A program made the position numbers and the translations under genes. Below, piece after piece: positions 26,701 to 36,822 of a stretch of 64,000 nt of DNA (the stretch's first letter is position 1; each line of letters opens with the position of its first letter). Origin of the DNA: Echinococcus granulosus (lineage: Eukaryota > Platyhelminthes > Cestoda > Cyclophyllidea > Taeniidae); assembly GCF_000524195.1 (NCBI RefSeq), contig NW_020170420.1, forward strand, positions 98,783-162,782. Reading direction: 5' to 3'. The notes under the pieces are model-generated. The model did not search any database and was not told the origin of the DNA. It saw nothing but the letters and a program-made list of their open reading frames with translations.

Positions 26701-27845
26701 TTATCTTACGCAGTATTTCCCGTGTTTTCCTTTTAAAATAGCGCCTTCTTCCTATTGGTTGAGCAATCTTGAGTGAGTCTTATGGTGATGAATTTTCTCT
26801 TTTACTCGCTAGCATTGTATCGAGCTGATGGTTCTTAGGCGCACCCTTTGCTTAGCCCTCAGTAGGTGATTTTGCTCCACCATCAACCACAAGTATGGTT
26901 TTCTGGGCTTGCAGTAACCTGTGCCTTATAAGTGTGAGACGGGAGAGCAGATCCTAGAGGTGTAACCGATGTGTTGTTAGTTTGATCAAGAGACGTTGCA
27001 AGAAGGCGTTTATTTCTCACCACAAATCTGTCAGTCACTCGGCAAATAACAACAATGCGTTTCTAAGGCGGGGGAAAAGTGGAGGAAAAGTTAGCAGCCC
27101 CGTAGATCATCGTTTAGCCTTCATTGGTGTATTTGCCACCCACTTGCTTAGCCTCTACCGCAGTTTTCCCAGTAAATGTGGATGCAAACAGGTATATTTG
27201 GTAGTTTCTAAAGTACTTCCTCCTCTCTTTTCCCTTGAAAGGATATTCCTTGTAAAAGAACAGGTGCTTTCATCTAGCCGCTTTGTAAGCTTGACTTTAA
27301 CAGCTTGTCACCGCGTTAAATGACATTAACACAATGAAGCGTTCTACTTGATTGAGGAGGTGTCACTATGTGGTTGGAGGGCCTCATCTTTTCGCATTGA
27401 CTGTGCCTTCATTTTAACATTTCCCTACTAATTAATATATGGGTTAGATAGTGCGCAAAAAGGAAAGATTGATCCACCAAGTACCATAAAATCCCTATTA
27501 CTACCTCTGACGATAGCTTAATTTCGGTGGAAAAATGAAGTTTCGGTGCGTTTGAGGGCTAACGGCGCTGCAACGGTAAAAGCAAACCCCCGCCAAGGCT
27601 TTTGTTTTGTTGCGCTCTTTTGCTGCTACCAAGGCGATATTAAAGGTGTCTTTCCAAAAAAGTTTTAGCAGATAAAATTGCTTCCTCAGTTTGTAGCGCG
27701 TCTTCTACATTCTGAGGGGGAGGGATGGATGGAAGGCGTCAACCTCCCCCAACTTTAAAATACTCACGCAAAAATATCAGTATTTAAAACAATCTAAAAA
27801 TTGGATTCTATGGACCTTTTGTGCATAAAACAGAAAAAAATATTG
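23731..27845. other. Intergenic, nothing recognised
   Basis: Largely AT-rich sequence with short frames only. A minus-strand frame at 24517-24702 looks like conceptual translation of a dispersed repeat, but no second copy was found in the window. Confidence 0.5.
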
Positions 27846-29095
27846 TCATGCTCCGCGAAATAGGAGGAAGGTTTTTCCCTTCATCTGGAAGGAGATGAGA
27901 TGCTTCTTCTCATATGCGAATGACCTACAAGAGACAAAAAGAAAATAAAGAAAATAAATGAATTTTTTAATTCTCTCAGGGTATGAATTACCTATTCTGC
28001 CTTTTAAAAACACAGGGAAGATTTTTACTGTCAGGACTATCCTGGGAAAAAACCAGAGGGTCTCTAAAGTCACTAATAAGGGTGTTATGGGGGGAGAGGA
28101 TGGGGTGAGCTGGGCCGTAATAAGAAATAGTTAATGAAATCGCAGATCAAGTAAACAAAAAAAAAGGAGGCAAGCTCTCGAAACATTAACGTAATTGCGT
28201 GTTTTCTCAGGCCGATTGCATGCTTCAAACCTACTGTTGGAGAGCAGCCAAAAGGAAGCCATCAAATTTGTGTCATGTGACTTCGCCACTCAGTTTTTTT
28301 TTTCTCTCTCGCTCCATAACTGTGCAGTTGCGGATTAGGCGTTTTTCTGCGGAATAAGTTGAATGGAGTAGAGGAGGGCAAAAATCCTCACACATCCGTA
28401 ATTTTTTCCTTCTTCCTCCGCCGACTCCACCACCGCCCCCACACACCGAATTGAGCTGCATCATTAATGCCTTGGGCGTGGATCTTGGACCTCAAAATTG
28501 CCCTCAGTGGCCAAAACTAGAATAGCCTACGCATAAATCTACGTCTTTACTTGGAAAGTCACCTCAGTCAGGGAATGTTTTAAGGGGAGGGGGCTTAATG
28601 GTTGGGGCGATAGACGCCTTCTCCCTCTGTCTTAGTTCTCGCCACAACTGGGTATGGGAAGAAGTCACGTCAGTTAATTTAGTTGGTAGCCAATCATTTG
28701 ACCTCCGTGAATGGTCATAGACAACAAATTTGATAGGGTAGAAGTAAATTAATTAAAAGCTTCAAATCCCTCATCACTGCGTATTGCTGACAGGGCAAAA
28801 TGATAAGAGAAAAGCAAGGGTCTCAATTCCCTTCAAAGATTCTTTCAAAGGAGCAAATAAATAAATAAAAGGTCAAGGCTTACGCTCCAAAGTCAGCTCC
28901 CACCACACAGCTCCACGAGGGACCGTAGAGATCGTCAAAACGTTTCCTCACATACCTCGCAATATCCATATACTGTTGGTGATGTTGGAGGGCCTCGTAG
29001 GCACAATTTGCCGCCTGTTGTTGCAACTCCTCCAGCATATCCGTCTCCTTAATTACGGCTTTTGCCTCACTTTTCCTATACCTTCCAGCAGACAT
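27846..29095 (-). CDS. Dynein light chain, LC8-type (copy c)
   Basis: Exon 1 is 29095-28884 and exon 2 is 27924-27846. The 959-bp intron starts GTAAGC and ends TTGTAG; it is in phase 2 and GC plus G makes Ala. The product is 96 residues. It has a slightly extended N-terminus (MSAGRYRKSEAKAVIKETDM), then ELQQQAANCAYEALQHHQQY, the GPSWSCVVGADFGASFAYEK core and the end FLLFRGA. Ser replaces the LC8 His55 (WSC). The start was chosen at 29095: the open frame above it encodes a run unlike the family, and the ATG is directly followed by family sequence. A weak TATA-like element (TATATTAG) lies about 90 bases upstream. It is closest to copy d (shared SWSCVVG, KKHLISF, FLLFRGA), so c and d probably arose by tandem duplication. 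Confidence 0.92.
27925..28883 (-). other. Intron of dynein light chain c
   Basis: A 959-bp intron. No gene was seen inside. It has a GC-rich stretch near 28410-28445 and a poly-T/CT run near 28294-28314. Confidence 0.8.
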
Positions 29096-31657
29096 GGCAA
29101 GCACAAGTGCAAGGCTAAGATGAATGCCAGTGATTGAGCTAACCAGCCAACAAATTGAACCCGTCACATCAATGGAGGTGCCACTAATATAGCACTTCAC
29201 CCTCTGCAGTTGCAATCATTGGTGGATTTAGGCGGAGGGAAAAAGGTGAAGACGAATAATACCCTCGCCTGTGAGTGAATTAGTAACTGTAAGCGGTGAT
29301 GCTGTTTCGCTACAGGGTGTATACTGCGTTGTTAGGCCCAAAGGCCTAGTTTTAGTTATCACGCTTTCTCACTGTCTTCCACTAGACTACCATGACGGTT
29401 AATGTTGCCACTTAGTTAAAGGCGGGATTGGCTTCCCTTTCATGGTGAAATGGGCTTTGTTGTCATTTTTCTCCGTCTCGAAATAGGCATAGCGTCAGCG
29501 AAGAGAGGTGGCCCCTCCGCCTCCTCAGGGCGGGCTATGCAGCCAACAAAAGGCCGCCATAGTGATAGTTTGAGGCTGGATTACAGAGTCAGCGGAAATA
29601 TTCATTTATTTCCTCTCCTTTTTTACCAACGTTAGACTTACTAGATTATTACCCATTGAGACTTATCGGGGAGAGGGATGATGGACTTGGCTAGATTCTG
29701 GAAGGTAAACACTTCCATGGGTGCCTAACACACCAACCTCACAAAAATGAAGAATTGTCAAGCCTTATGCTCCTACAGCACTATTGGAGCCTTAAATCCA
29801 AGTGATTTTCATCTTTTACTTAAGTATTCCACATCACATTCCCCTAGCCAGTGGTCTAGATTACTATTCCATGGGCGAAATTGTAATAACTTTCTTCATC
29901 AAGCTTGAAAAATGCAAAAAATGGTGCCGTTCCACTACATGAGTGGGTGCTGAATGAATTTAACCTTATGAGTTTCGAAGATACCTACCCACTCATTCGC
30001 TCAGGGTTGGGCTATCATGAAGTGTTACAACATTACATGGTGACCACTAATTTGGCTTCCCCTTTAGGGCTTTTAAAGACCCGATTTTGATGTTTGGATG
30101 CTTAAAAGTAACATGATCACCTCCTAGATCCCAATAATGAAGGCATTTAATTGATCGCTCTGAGACTGTGACAAATGTCATTTTGTTAGAATAAATTTTG
30201 CTGCTCCAAAACACGTATTTGTGTGCATGTGGGCAATTCACCCAACCGATGAGATATGAATAGGGTATTCAACACCTTCCTCCTTGCCACGATGACGAAG
30301 GCACGTTCGTTTGATGCTTGCTGGGTTAAAAAGTGACCAGAATACTTATTTGCCACCTCAGTAGTTCATTTAACAGAGTAAGCAGTAGAAAGCGAGGTTT
30401 GCCTTCCACTCGATGTAGAGAGATGCGTGTAACCAAGATGAAGTATGGCTCTTGACAAGCGGATGAGTCATGTGGTTGAAACAAATGGTAAGAATATTCA
30501 ATCGCTTAGCTGTCAAAAAAAGGACTTCTAGGGTAGTGTAGAAAAAGCCACCGTCTAGATAAAACCGAAACCTCAAAATGAAGTTATTTTTGACAAAAAT
30601 GAAGGGACACTGCAGACCGCAAAACCACTTATGGAAACTAATAGCCTTAAAGCTTATTTATTTACTCGGAATTAACCCAAGATTGCTACATTTTAAAGCA
30701 AAAAATTAGAATGGGTCCACCTACCTGTCAGGCAGGTTTGCCACACCAAAGAAACTCGCCCATTTAAATATTTACTTTTCGCATAGAGTTGTAAATTTAG
30801 AATGCTTGCGCTAAAAAAATTCCAGTTGCAAGAAAACTAAACGTGACTTTTTTAAAATTTGGCACTTAAAGTGTCCCTTTTCATTTGCTTTTGCGCATGT
30901 TTCTAGGTTGGTGAACCCATACCATAAAATTACCATATTAATGGGATCAGAGGCCTCAATATACGTTCTGTATTCACAAAAAGAGCAAATTAGAATATTT
31001 TAGTCTCTATTTCTCAACAAATTGTCATTTAACTTGTTTAACTTCATCAATACCAGGTTTTCTTGGCTTAATTGGATTTTGCGCAATTGTAAAAGTACGT
31101 TTTGGTCCTAAACTAAATTTCGGTTGTCAATATATATCCTAAGTTTTGTTTTTAAATTATGGATCTATCTCAAGGTCCGTTTAAAATCTATCGCTTACTT
31201 TTTAGTATATCAAAAGTTTAAAACTGTGTCACCTAACTCTGTTCTTGCATTCATTTTGAAGTAGACCAACTAGAAAAATTTAATGCGTAGTCCGTCCTTT
31301 TTTTACCAAAACGGGCCACTCCCGAGATCAAGATGAATTTTTTGTCTAAACAAACCTAAGTCTACGGAACCATCATGAGCTCCTCCAAGAAATAATTATT
31401 TTGAGTAAACAAAGTGCTCATTTAATTACTACTAGGATATGTCCTATGAAAAAAACGATTAGGAATCAAAGCTGGTTTTATCAGTATCAAAATAACTAAT
31501 ATTATAGAGTTTTAACAATAGTAAGGAGTAATACACAGCATTTTCTCTCCATGAGAATCACATGACCGGATAAAGAGGGTTTTGTTAGAGGCATTGAAAT
31601 ATCATATGACGACATCCAGAGATAGTAACAAGTATAAAAAAGATTTTTCTTTTTTTC
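29096..31657. other. Intergenic between light chains c and d
   Basis: The part near 29096-29300 is presumably the promoter of copy c. The rest is AT-rich and holds only short frames without recognisable domains. Confidence 0.5.
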
Positions 31658-32102
31658 TCACGCCCCACGGAACAGGAGGAATGTGTAACCTTTCAGTTCG
31701 AAGGAAATTAGATGTTTCTTCTCATATGCGAATGATCTGCAAAAAATCATGGCATGGAGAAGAATGGGAAAACAAGCTTTTTTCTTGTAGATGCAGTTAT
31801 AAAACACAAAAAAGATTCGTCACGAGAAAGTAGATAATAAAATTATCCAACTTTTGCTTCAACTTCTTTAGACTATAGCAGGTTAAATTGGAAAGTTGGA
31901 ATGCCACTCACGTGCCGAAATCTTTGCCAACAACACAACTCCACGAGGGTCCGTAGCAGTGATCGAAGTGGGTCCTCAAGTGTTTAGCAATGTCCATGTA
32001 CTGTGTGTTGCAGTGCAACGCCTCGTAGGCGTGATTCACCGCCTCCTGTTGCATCTGATCCAACATGTCAGCCTGTTTCACGTAGGCTTTCGCGTGCGGC
32101 AT
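31658..32102 (-). CDS. Dynein light chain, LC8-type (copy d)
   Basis: Exon 1 is 32102-31912 and exon 2 is 31736-31658. The 175-bp intron (GTGAGT..TTGCAG) is in phase 2 and AC plus A makes Thr. The product is 89 residues. It begins MPHAKAYVKQADMLDQMQQE, continues YMDIAKHLRTHFDHCYGPSW, has the SCVVGKDFGTSFAYEKKHL core and ends FLLFRGA. The ATG at 32102 is the first ATG in the frame (the upstream opening is only GTG) and lies below the likely start of transcription set by the TATA box at 32151-32157. Ser again replaces LC8 His55. It is most similar to copy c on the same strand. Confidence 0.94.
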
Positions 32103-32150
32103 ATTTGTGGCAATCTGTGACAGTGCTGTGCAGTGCACTAAGTAATCACA

Positions 32151-32157
32151 TTTTATA
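32151..32157 (-). promoter_or_regulatory. TATA box of dynein light chain d
   Basis: TATAAAA on the minus strand, about 50 bases upstream of the ATG at 32102. Confidence 0.6.
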
Positions 32158-32209
32158 ATACCTGATTATCCAGTTATTTTAAACTAAACCTCTCCTGTCT
32201 GAGTTGGGT

Positions 32210-32243
32210 GCTCTCTCTCTCTCTCGCCGTGTGTGTGTGTGTG
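32210..32243. repeat. (CT)n and (GT)n tracts
   Basis: A CT run followed at once by a GT run, just upstream of the promoter of light chain d. A comparable CA/TG-rich stretch lies upstream of light chain b near 23130-23165. Confidence 0.9.
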
Positions 32244-32259
32244 AGTGGGTATATGCGTG

Positions 32260-35076
32260 TGAGACGGGGCTGGAGAATGAGCTAGCAATCCACCTAGGCA
32301 ACGATTGCGACACGTAATTATGATACACACACTCGCACACACATAGCGAGGGCTAATTGAATTACCTTTTCTCCTTAATCACATGTAATTGGATTGAGGT
32401 AGGTTTCGGTGCTCCTGGAATCAATAGGGTGCCCCACCCGCCACCTCATCCCCTCCAAATAAAACCTACCTCCTGAGTTGAGAGCTTTGATCTCTCAGTG
32501 TGCATCTTACTGCCTACTCACTTGCTGTTAGGTGTGTTTATATTGCTTTAGGTTATCTCCTATCCCCAGTTGATCCACCCATCACAAAGGGTCGCGTCGG
32601 AGGGATACGGGTCCCACATCCACCCTCTCGGTGTCACGCCAATCTTGGACCGCAATGGGGGGTCGGACGGAGATAAATTTCTTCATCAAACACTAAATGT
32701 GGTCCATTTTCTTTTAAAAAGTAGTTTTATAACTTTAGTGTCCTGCTGTTGTTTCAAAGTTGCCTCCCTGTCGATACTTCAGATCCCGGGGCTGTCATAA
32801 CGATGGTAATTACAGGTGGATGATTTGAATTGTAGTGAGGCTACCAATTGCGAAGAAAAAGGAGGAGAAGAAGGGAATGCTATCAACAATTTTTGTTTTC
32901 CTCATCATAATTATTGTTTTTCTCATCGTAAAAGGAAAAGAAATGACTTTTTATTTTTAAGGGAGAGATCAACAGATGGTCGGGAGTCAAGCAGGCCTCC
33001 TCAATAATTAGTGCCCAAATGTGCTTTGATTTAGTTGGCGTGAACGCATTTTTTCCTTCAAAATTCCGAATAATTTATTTGCAAAAACATTGTTTAAATT
33101 CTCAGGGTAAATTTAACACTTAGCTTGGGTTACCTAGCATGTTCCTCAAAATGGGTCCAGAGAAATTTCAACGTATACATCTAATGGATCTGGGCAAATT
33201 TCAGGAAATTTGATACTAACTTTGCTACCAGTGAGTCATAAAACGAGTGCTTTTCAAGGGAAGATGAAAAACGGTTTAACTTTAAGAAAGAGTTCCGAAA
33301 AGGAGGCTCTTTTCTACCACCATGTGGTTGGGTCACAACATATTTTACATTATTTGGAACACAAGGAGTAAATCAGTGTGTCTAAGTACAAGCTTAACAA
33401 TGCTTGCCATTCCAACTATACTTATAACCATTTCCCTCTTTTAGTCTACTGTAATTCTTATAAAGTAGTATGTAAATGCGACACATTTTTTAGATAAACA
33501 AAAGAAGCAAACTGGTAAAGCATGCGAGAAAAAGGCTGAAGTTTGCTCTTTTAGAAGAATCTAGGAATGAAGCCTAAAAGTGCCTCTAAATAAAATTCTA
33601 TTTGATTGCAGAAGTACAGCACTACTTATACTGTTGTGAGTAGCTTGACGCGCAAGTTCAAGCCTAAAGAGATATTGCACACCATGTGAACCCGAATTCG
33701 CCATCAAATTTTTGAAAAGAAATAGAGGGCAAAAAGGAGCATTTGACAATTTGTGTTTAAGGGAAAAAACTCTATGTCTCACAGCGGTTGTAGGCAGTAC
33801 AGCCATCAGCTTACTTTTGGGGGAGGTAGTTACTTTACTCCTCGCTAAACAATAGGATAGTTAATCACTTTTTTTCGGAATTTTTTATTGCTGTGGGATG
33901 TCGCTTAATAACCTATTAGTTCCGTGCAGATTTCCTTCTCCCAACCCCTCCTCTTGCCGTTTTGCTGAATAGGGCTGGTAGGCGAGACACCACCCCATGA
34001 CCCCCCACTCCTAATACTCCTAGACTGATAGAAACGTACGCGAGTTTTTAAGATCCTTCTTGACGTTTCTACTGGTTCAATTGCTTCATCATCGGTCACG
34101 GAGGATTTGGAAGGTAGCCTCTGATTCAATATGCATGCACACGTGGTACAGGGTTGACCTTGGAAAATTCCTTTCACAGGGCTCTGCGTACCTCTAAACT
34201 GATTTTAGACAACAAACACTACGAACAGCGGTTGACAACAACACAGTTCACTTAACAAAGGACGCGATGATTAGGGCTTCCGTACATCTAAGTCTGAGGC
34301 ATTCATCCCCGCCAATGCAATAAGGCTAATTCGCATCACCTTCTGTCTTTTCAGTTACTATTCTAGTAGTATAGAGTTTTACTTGCCACACTTTTTCTTT
34401 TGAACCCTAATAGCTAAGTAAAAACACCTTTATAACATAGCTGTAAGACTGGTATGAGTAGGCACAAGTAGGAGGTTTATGCTAACTGCTTGTTTTTGTC
34501 ACTCGATGTAATCATCGGTCCACACACACACACCCCGTTCCTTAAATGCATCACGCTTATGCCTTTCTCACGATTAAAACATCCACTTTACTGTATTCAA
34601 ATTAATTGACTTCGTTGGAAGCCTTCCAACAGGGACTAGATGCTGAAAATCTATCCATTTTATTGATGATGAGTTGGAGAGATGACAGTCCAACAGCAAC
34701 AACAACAAGAAAAACAAAGATGCCTTCGTCAACACAATGTCTTACGAGTGGTGCTTTCTTCGGAATCAAAATACCTCTCTCTTATTCGAGACAAGAGTTT
34801 ACCAGAGCGCCTGTCATATTACCTCCTGTGCATTCGTTGCCATTACTCTCTGCCTGTGACTCGGCAGAAATGCCAACGGAATGTGCATGGACGTGACTGT
34901 AATAACCTCTTTGAGGTCAAGACGGCAGAGAGAGGGGGGCAGGTGGAGAATTACAAGATAGTATTTACACAAAAGGCTAGGTGGCACCAGTTTGTCAATT
35001 TGCGGGCATATTATCTTCTTAAAAAGTACAAAAAAAAACAAAGAAATTGATAATTCCTACAATAGTAAACAGGAGT
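32260..35076. other. Intergenic, one weak exon candidate
   Basis: AT-rich for most of its length. The only candidate worth noting is the minus-strand frame at 33905-34150. A plus-strand frame of 122 codons at 34682-35050 has no family resemblance. Confidence 0.45.
33905..34150 (-). CDS. Possible terminal exon, unknown protein
   Basis: A minus-strand frame ending at 33905 contains a hydrophilic Ser/Thr/Arg-rich stretch (KSSVTDDEAIEPVETSRR) and stops about 16 bases before an AATAAA signal (33889-33884). An upstream in-frame stop means it could only be a last exon entered through an acceptor, and the CAG near 34118 lacks a strong pyrimidine tract. No partner exon was found. It may be chance. 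Confidence 0.2.
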   Translation of the reverse strand, partial: CTTCACILNQRLPSKSSVTDDEAIEPVETSRRILKTRVRFYQSRSIRSGGSWGGVSPTSPIQQNGKRRGWEKEICTELIGY

Positions 35077-36822
35077 TTATGCTCCCTTGAAAATCAGAAA
35101 GTTGAGTCCATTCAGCTCAAACCCCAAGAGGTGGCGTGGGACGTAAGCGAAGGATCTGAATAAAAGCAAAATTAGTAAGACAACTTTGTTGGGAATTTTA
35201 AAGTGGAATTGGAGGGCTGAGGAGAAGGCTGAAATGAGTAATTAGGGCTACGATTCATTTCTCCATTAACCGGTTAATTAAAGTAGCGATGTGAGCACTT
35301 GAAGTGTGCCAATTCTTAAAAATTTAGAACTAAGTATTTTAGGGCACAAGTTTTGTGGCGTTTTACTAATTGAGGCGATCTTAAGTAAACAGGATTTAAG
35401 GATAAATCTGCACTAAATATTTGTAACTAAATTATAAGAAAGGCGGGGACTACCATCTTTTCATAACTTTTCACATCAACAGAAAGTGAAGCTTTTGTAC
35501 TCATTCATTTACAATTTGTAAGTGATGTGGCTAGATTATTTGTGATAGACTACCGTTGTTCTTACTGTGTAAATACCACATGCCGCAACGTTATTATCGC
35601 GCCACAAAATAATTCCGCTTTACTGGTGGTGAGAGGCATCGATTTCAACTAGTTATTGGCATAAGCCTTTTTAAATGAACTTTTTTCAAAGCATGGCATT
35701 CAAAAGAAGCCTATTTGAATTATTCAATTTGATAAAATTGACCACAAGTTTCAGCAGCCTAATTATGGCAGCACGTGGAATCCAATTACGAAATAATTCT
35801 TCAAGGCAAATAAATATGATCCCGGGACAAATATAAAAATAACCTTTAGGCAAATTAGTTATTTAAAATGATTCTTAGATTACTTAGAAGAGGAGAATTT
35901 AAAAAATGAGACGTCGTAATTGGGAGCTTTGTCATAATCAGGAGGAAGTGTATATATGGGAATGAAAAACATCTTTTCTCTTTTAAGGTTTGGAAAATCA
36001 GTACTGTTATATGGAAGGTCTTTCAGTTGATTCTAGAACTGAGTTTTATGTACAGACTATGACATTGAGGTGTTTCAATGGATCACTACTGCAACTTCTT
36101 TGTTAGTTAAATACCAGTCACATTATTTAAAAAGCAAGCGCTTAAGTCATGCGTATTGAACTGTTAATTGGTGGAACTCATGAATAAATATATAACCGCA
36201 GTAAATATTGTTCAAATTGACGTTTGAGTTTCTTTACTTAACTAATATCACCAGAATGGTTGGCGCCAAAACAAACATTCCTTTCTACTATTATGTATTT
36301 GCTCGAATAAATGCACAAATAGTTGCTTAACTTACTTAAACTAGGTATTTGGTGCTAAGAACTAATCTTCTAAGCTTGCACATTGTGATTAAGAATTAAT
36401 TAAAAATAGGATGTTTTCGCGGGGTGTGAGTCAGGTTCTCCCAACTTATCTGTGTCTCATTTCGCAAGGTGGCATTCTAGAAGGTAATCAGCAAACACAA
36501 AGTGGAGGTTAATTGACATCCTGGGTATCTCTCTCCATTAATTTAATTAAAGTGACATCAACACGAGGTAAACTATGGTATTAACTCACCCATAGTATTC
36601 CCTAGCCACAAAACAATCCCAAGAGGGTCCATATCTCGCATTGCACCTCTCCCGGATGTATCGACACATCTTCTTCGGATGCGACCGGTTGTTGAGACAC
36701 TCTATCACCTGTTCCATAATGAAAGTCTGCATCTTTGAGGACATATCCGCCGTTGAGATGGTTATCTCGTATGGCCTCTCTCTATTTCTGCTCCTGCTGC
36801 GTCGTCGACTTCGGCTTTCCAT
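35077..36822 (-). CDS. Divergent dynein light chain with Arg/Ser-rich head (copy e)
   Basis: Exon 1 is 36822-36590 and exon 2 is 35155-35077. The 1434-bp intron (GTGAGT..TTTATTCAG, phase 2) was crossed by finding a 79-bp last exon of exactly the size and phase used by the four other light chains. GG plus A makes Gly. The product is 103 residues. The N-terminus (MESRSRRRSRSRNRERP, residues 1-17) is an Arg/Ser repeat not found in ordinary LC8. It is followed by EITISTADMSSKMQ, CRYIRERCNARYGPSWDCFV, REYYGSFAYVPRHLLGFEL and FLIFKGA. Asp sits at the LC8 His55 position, and the usual acidic-basic run after FAY is replaced by VPRH. The fold is probably kept, but partner choice should differ. The basic RS head could add RNA, nuclear or kinase interactions; that is inference. 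Confidence 0.85.
35156..36589 (-). other. Intron of dynein light chain e
   Basis: A 1434-bp AT-rich intron with no gene seen on either strand. Its length is the reason the small last exon is easy to miss. Confidence 0.75.

Noticed and set aside
27846..28073. A separate 75-codon gene on the minus strand
   Set aside because: Only its last 25 codons are coding. They are the final exon of dynein light chain c, joined to 28884-29095.
34682..35050. 122-codon plus-strand frame starting with a Gln run
   Set aside because: It owes its start to a CAA repeat, has no family resemblance, and lies just before the last exon of light chain e, which runs on the opposite strand.
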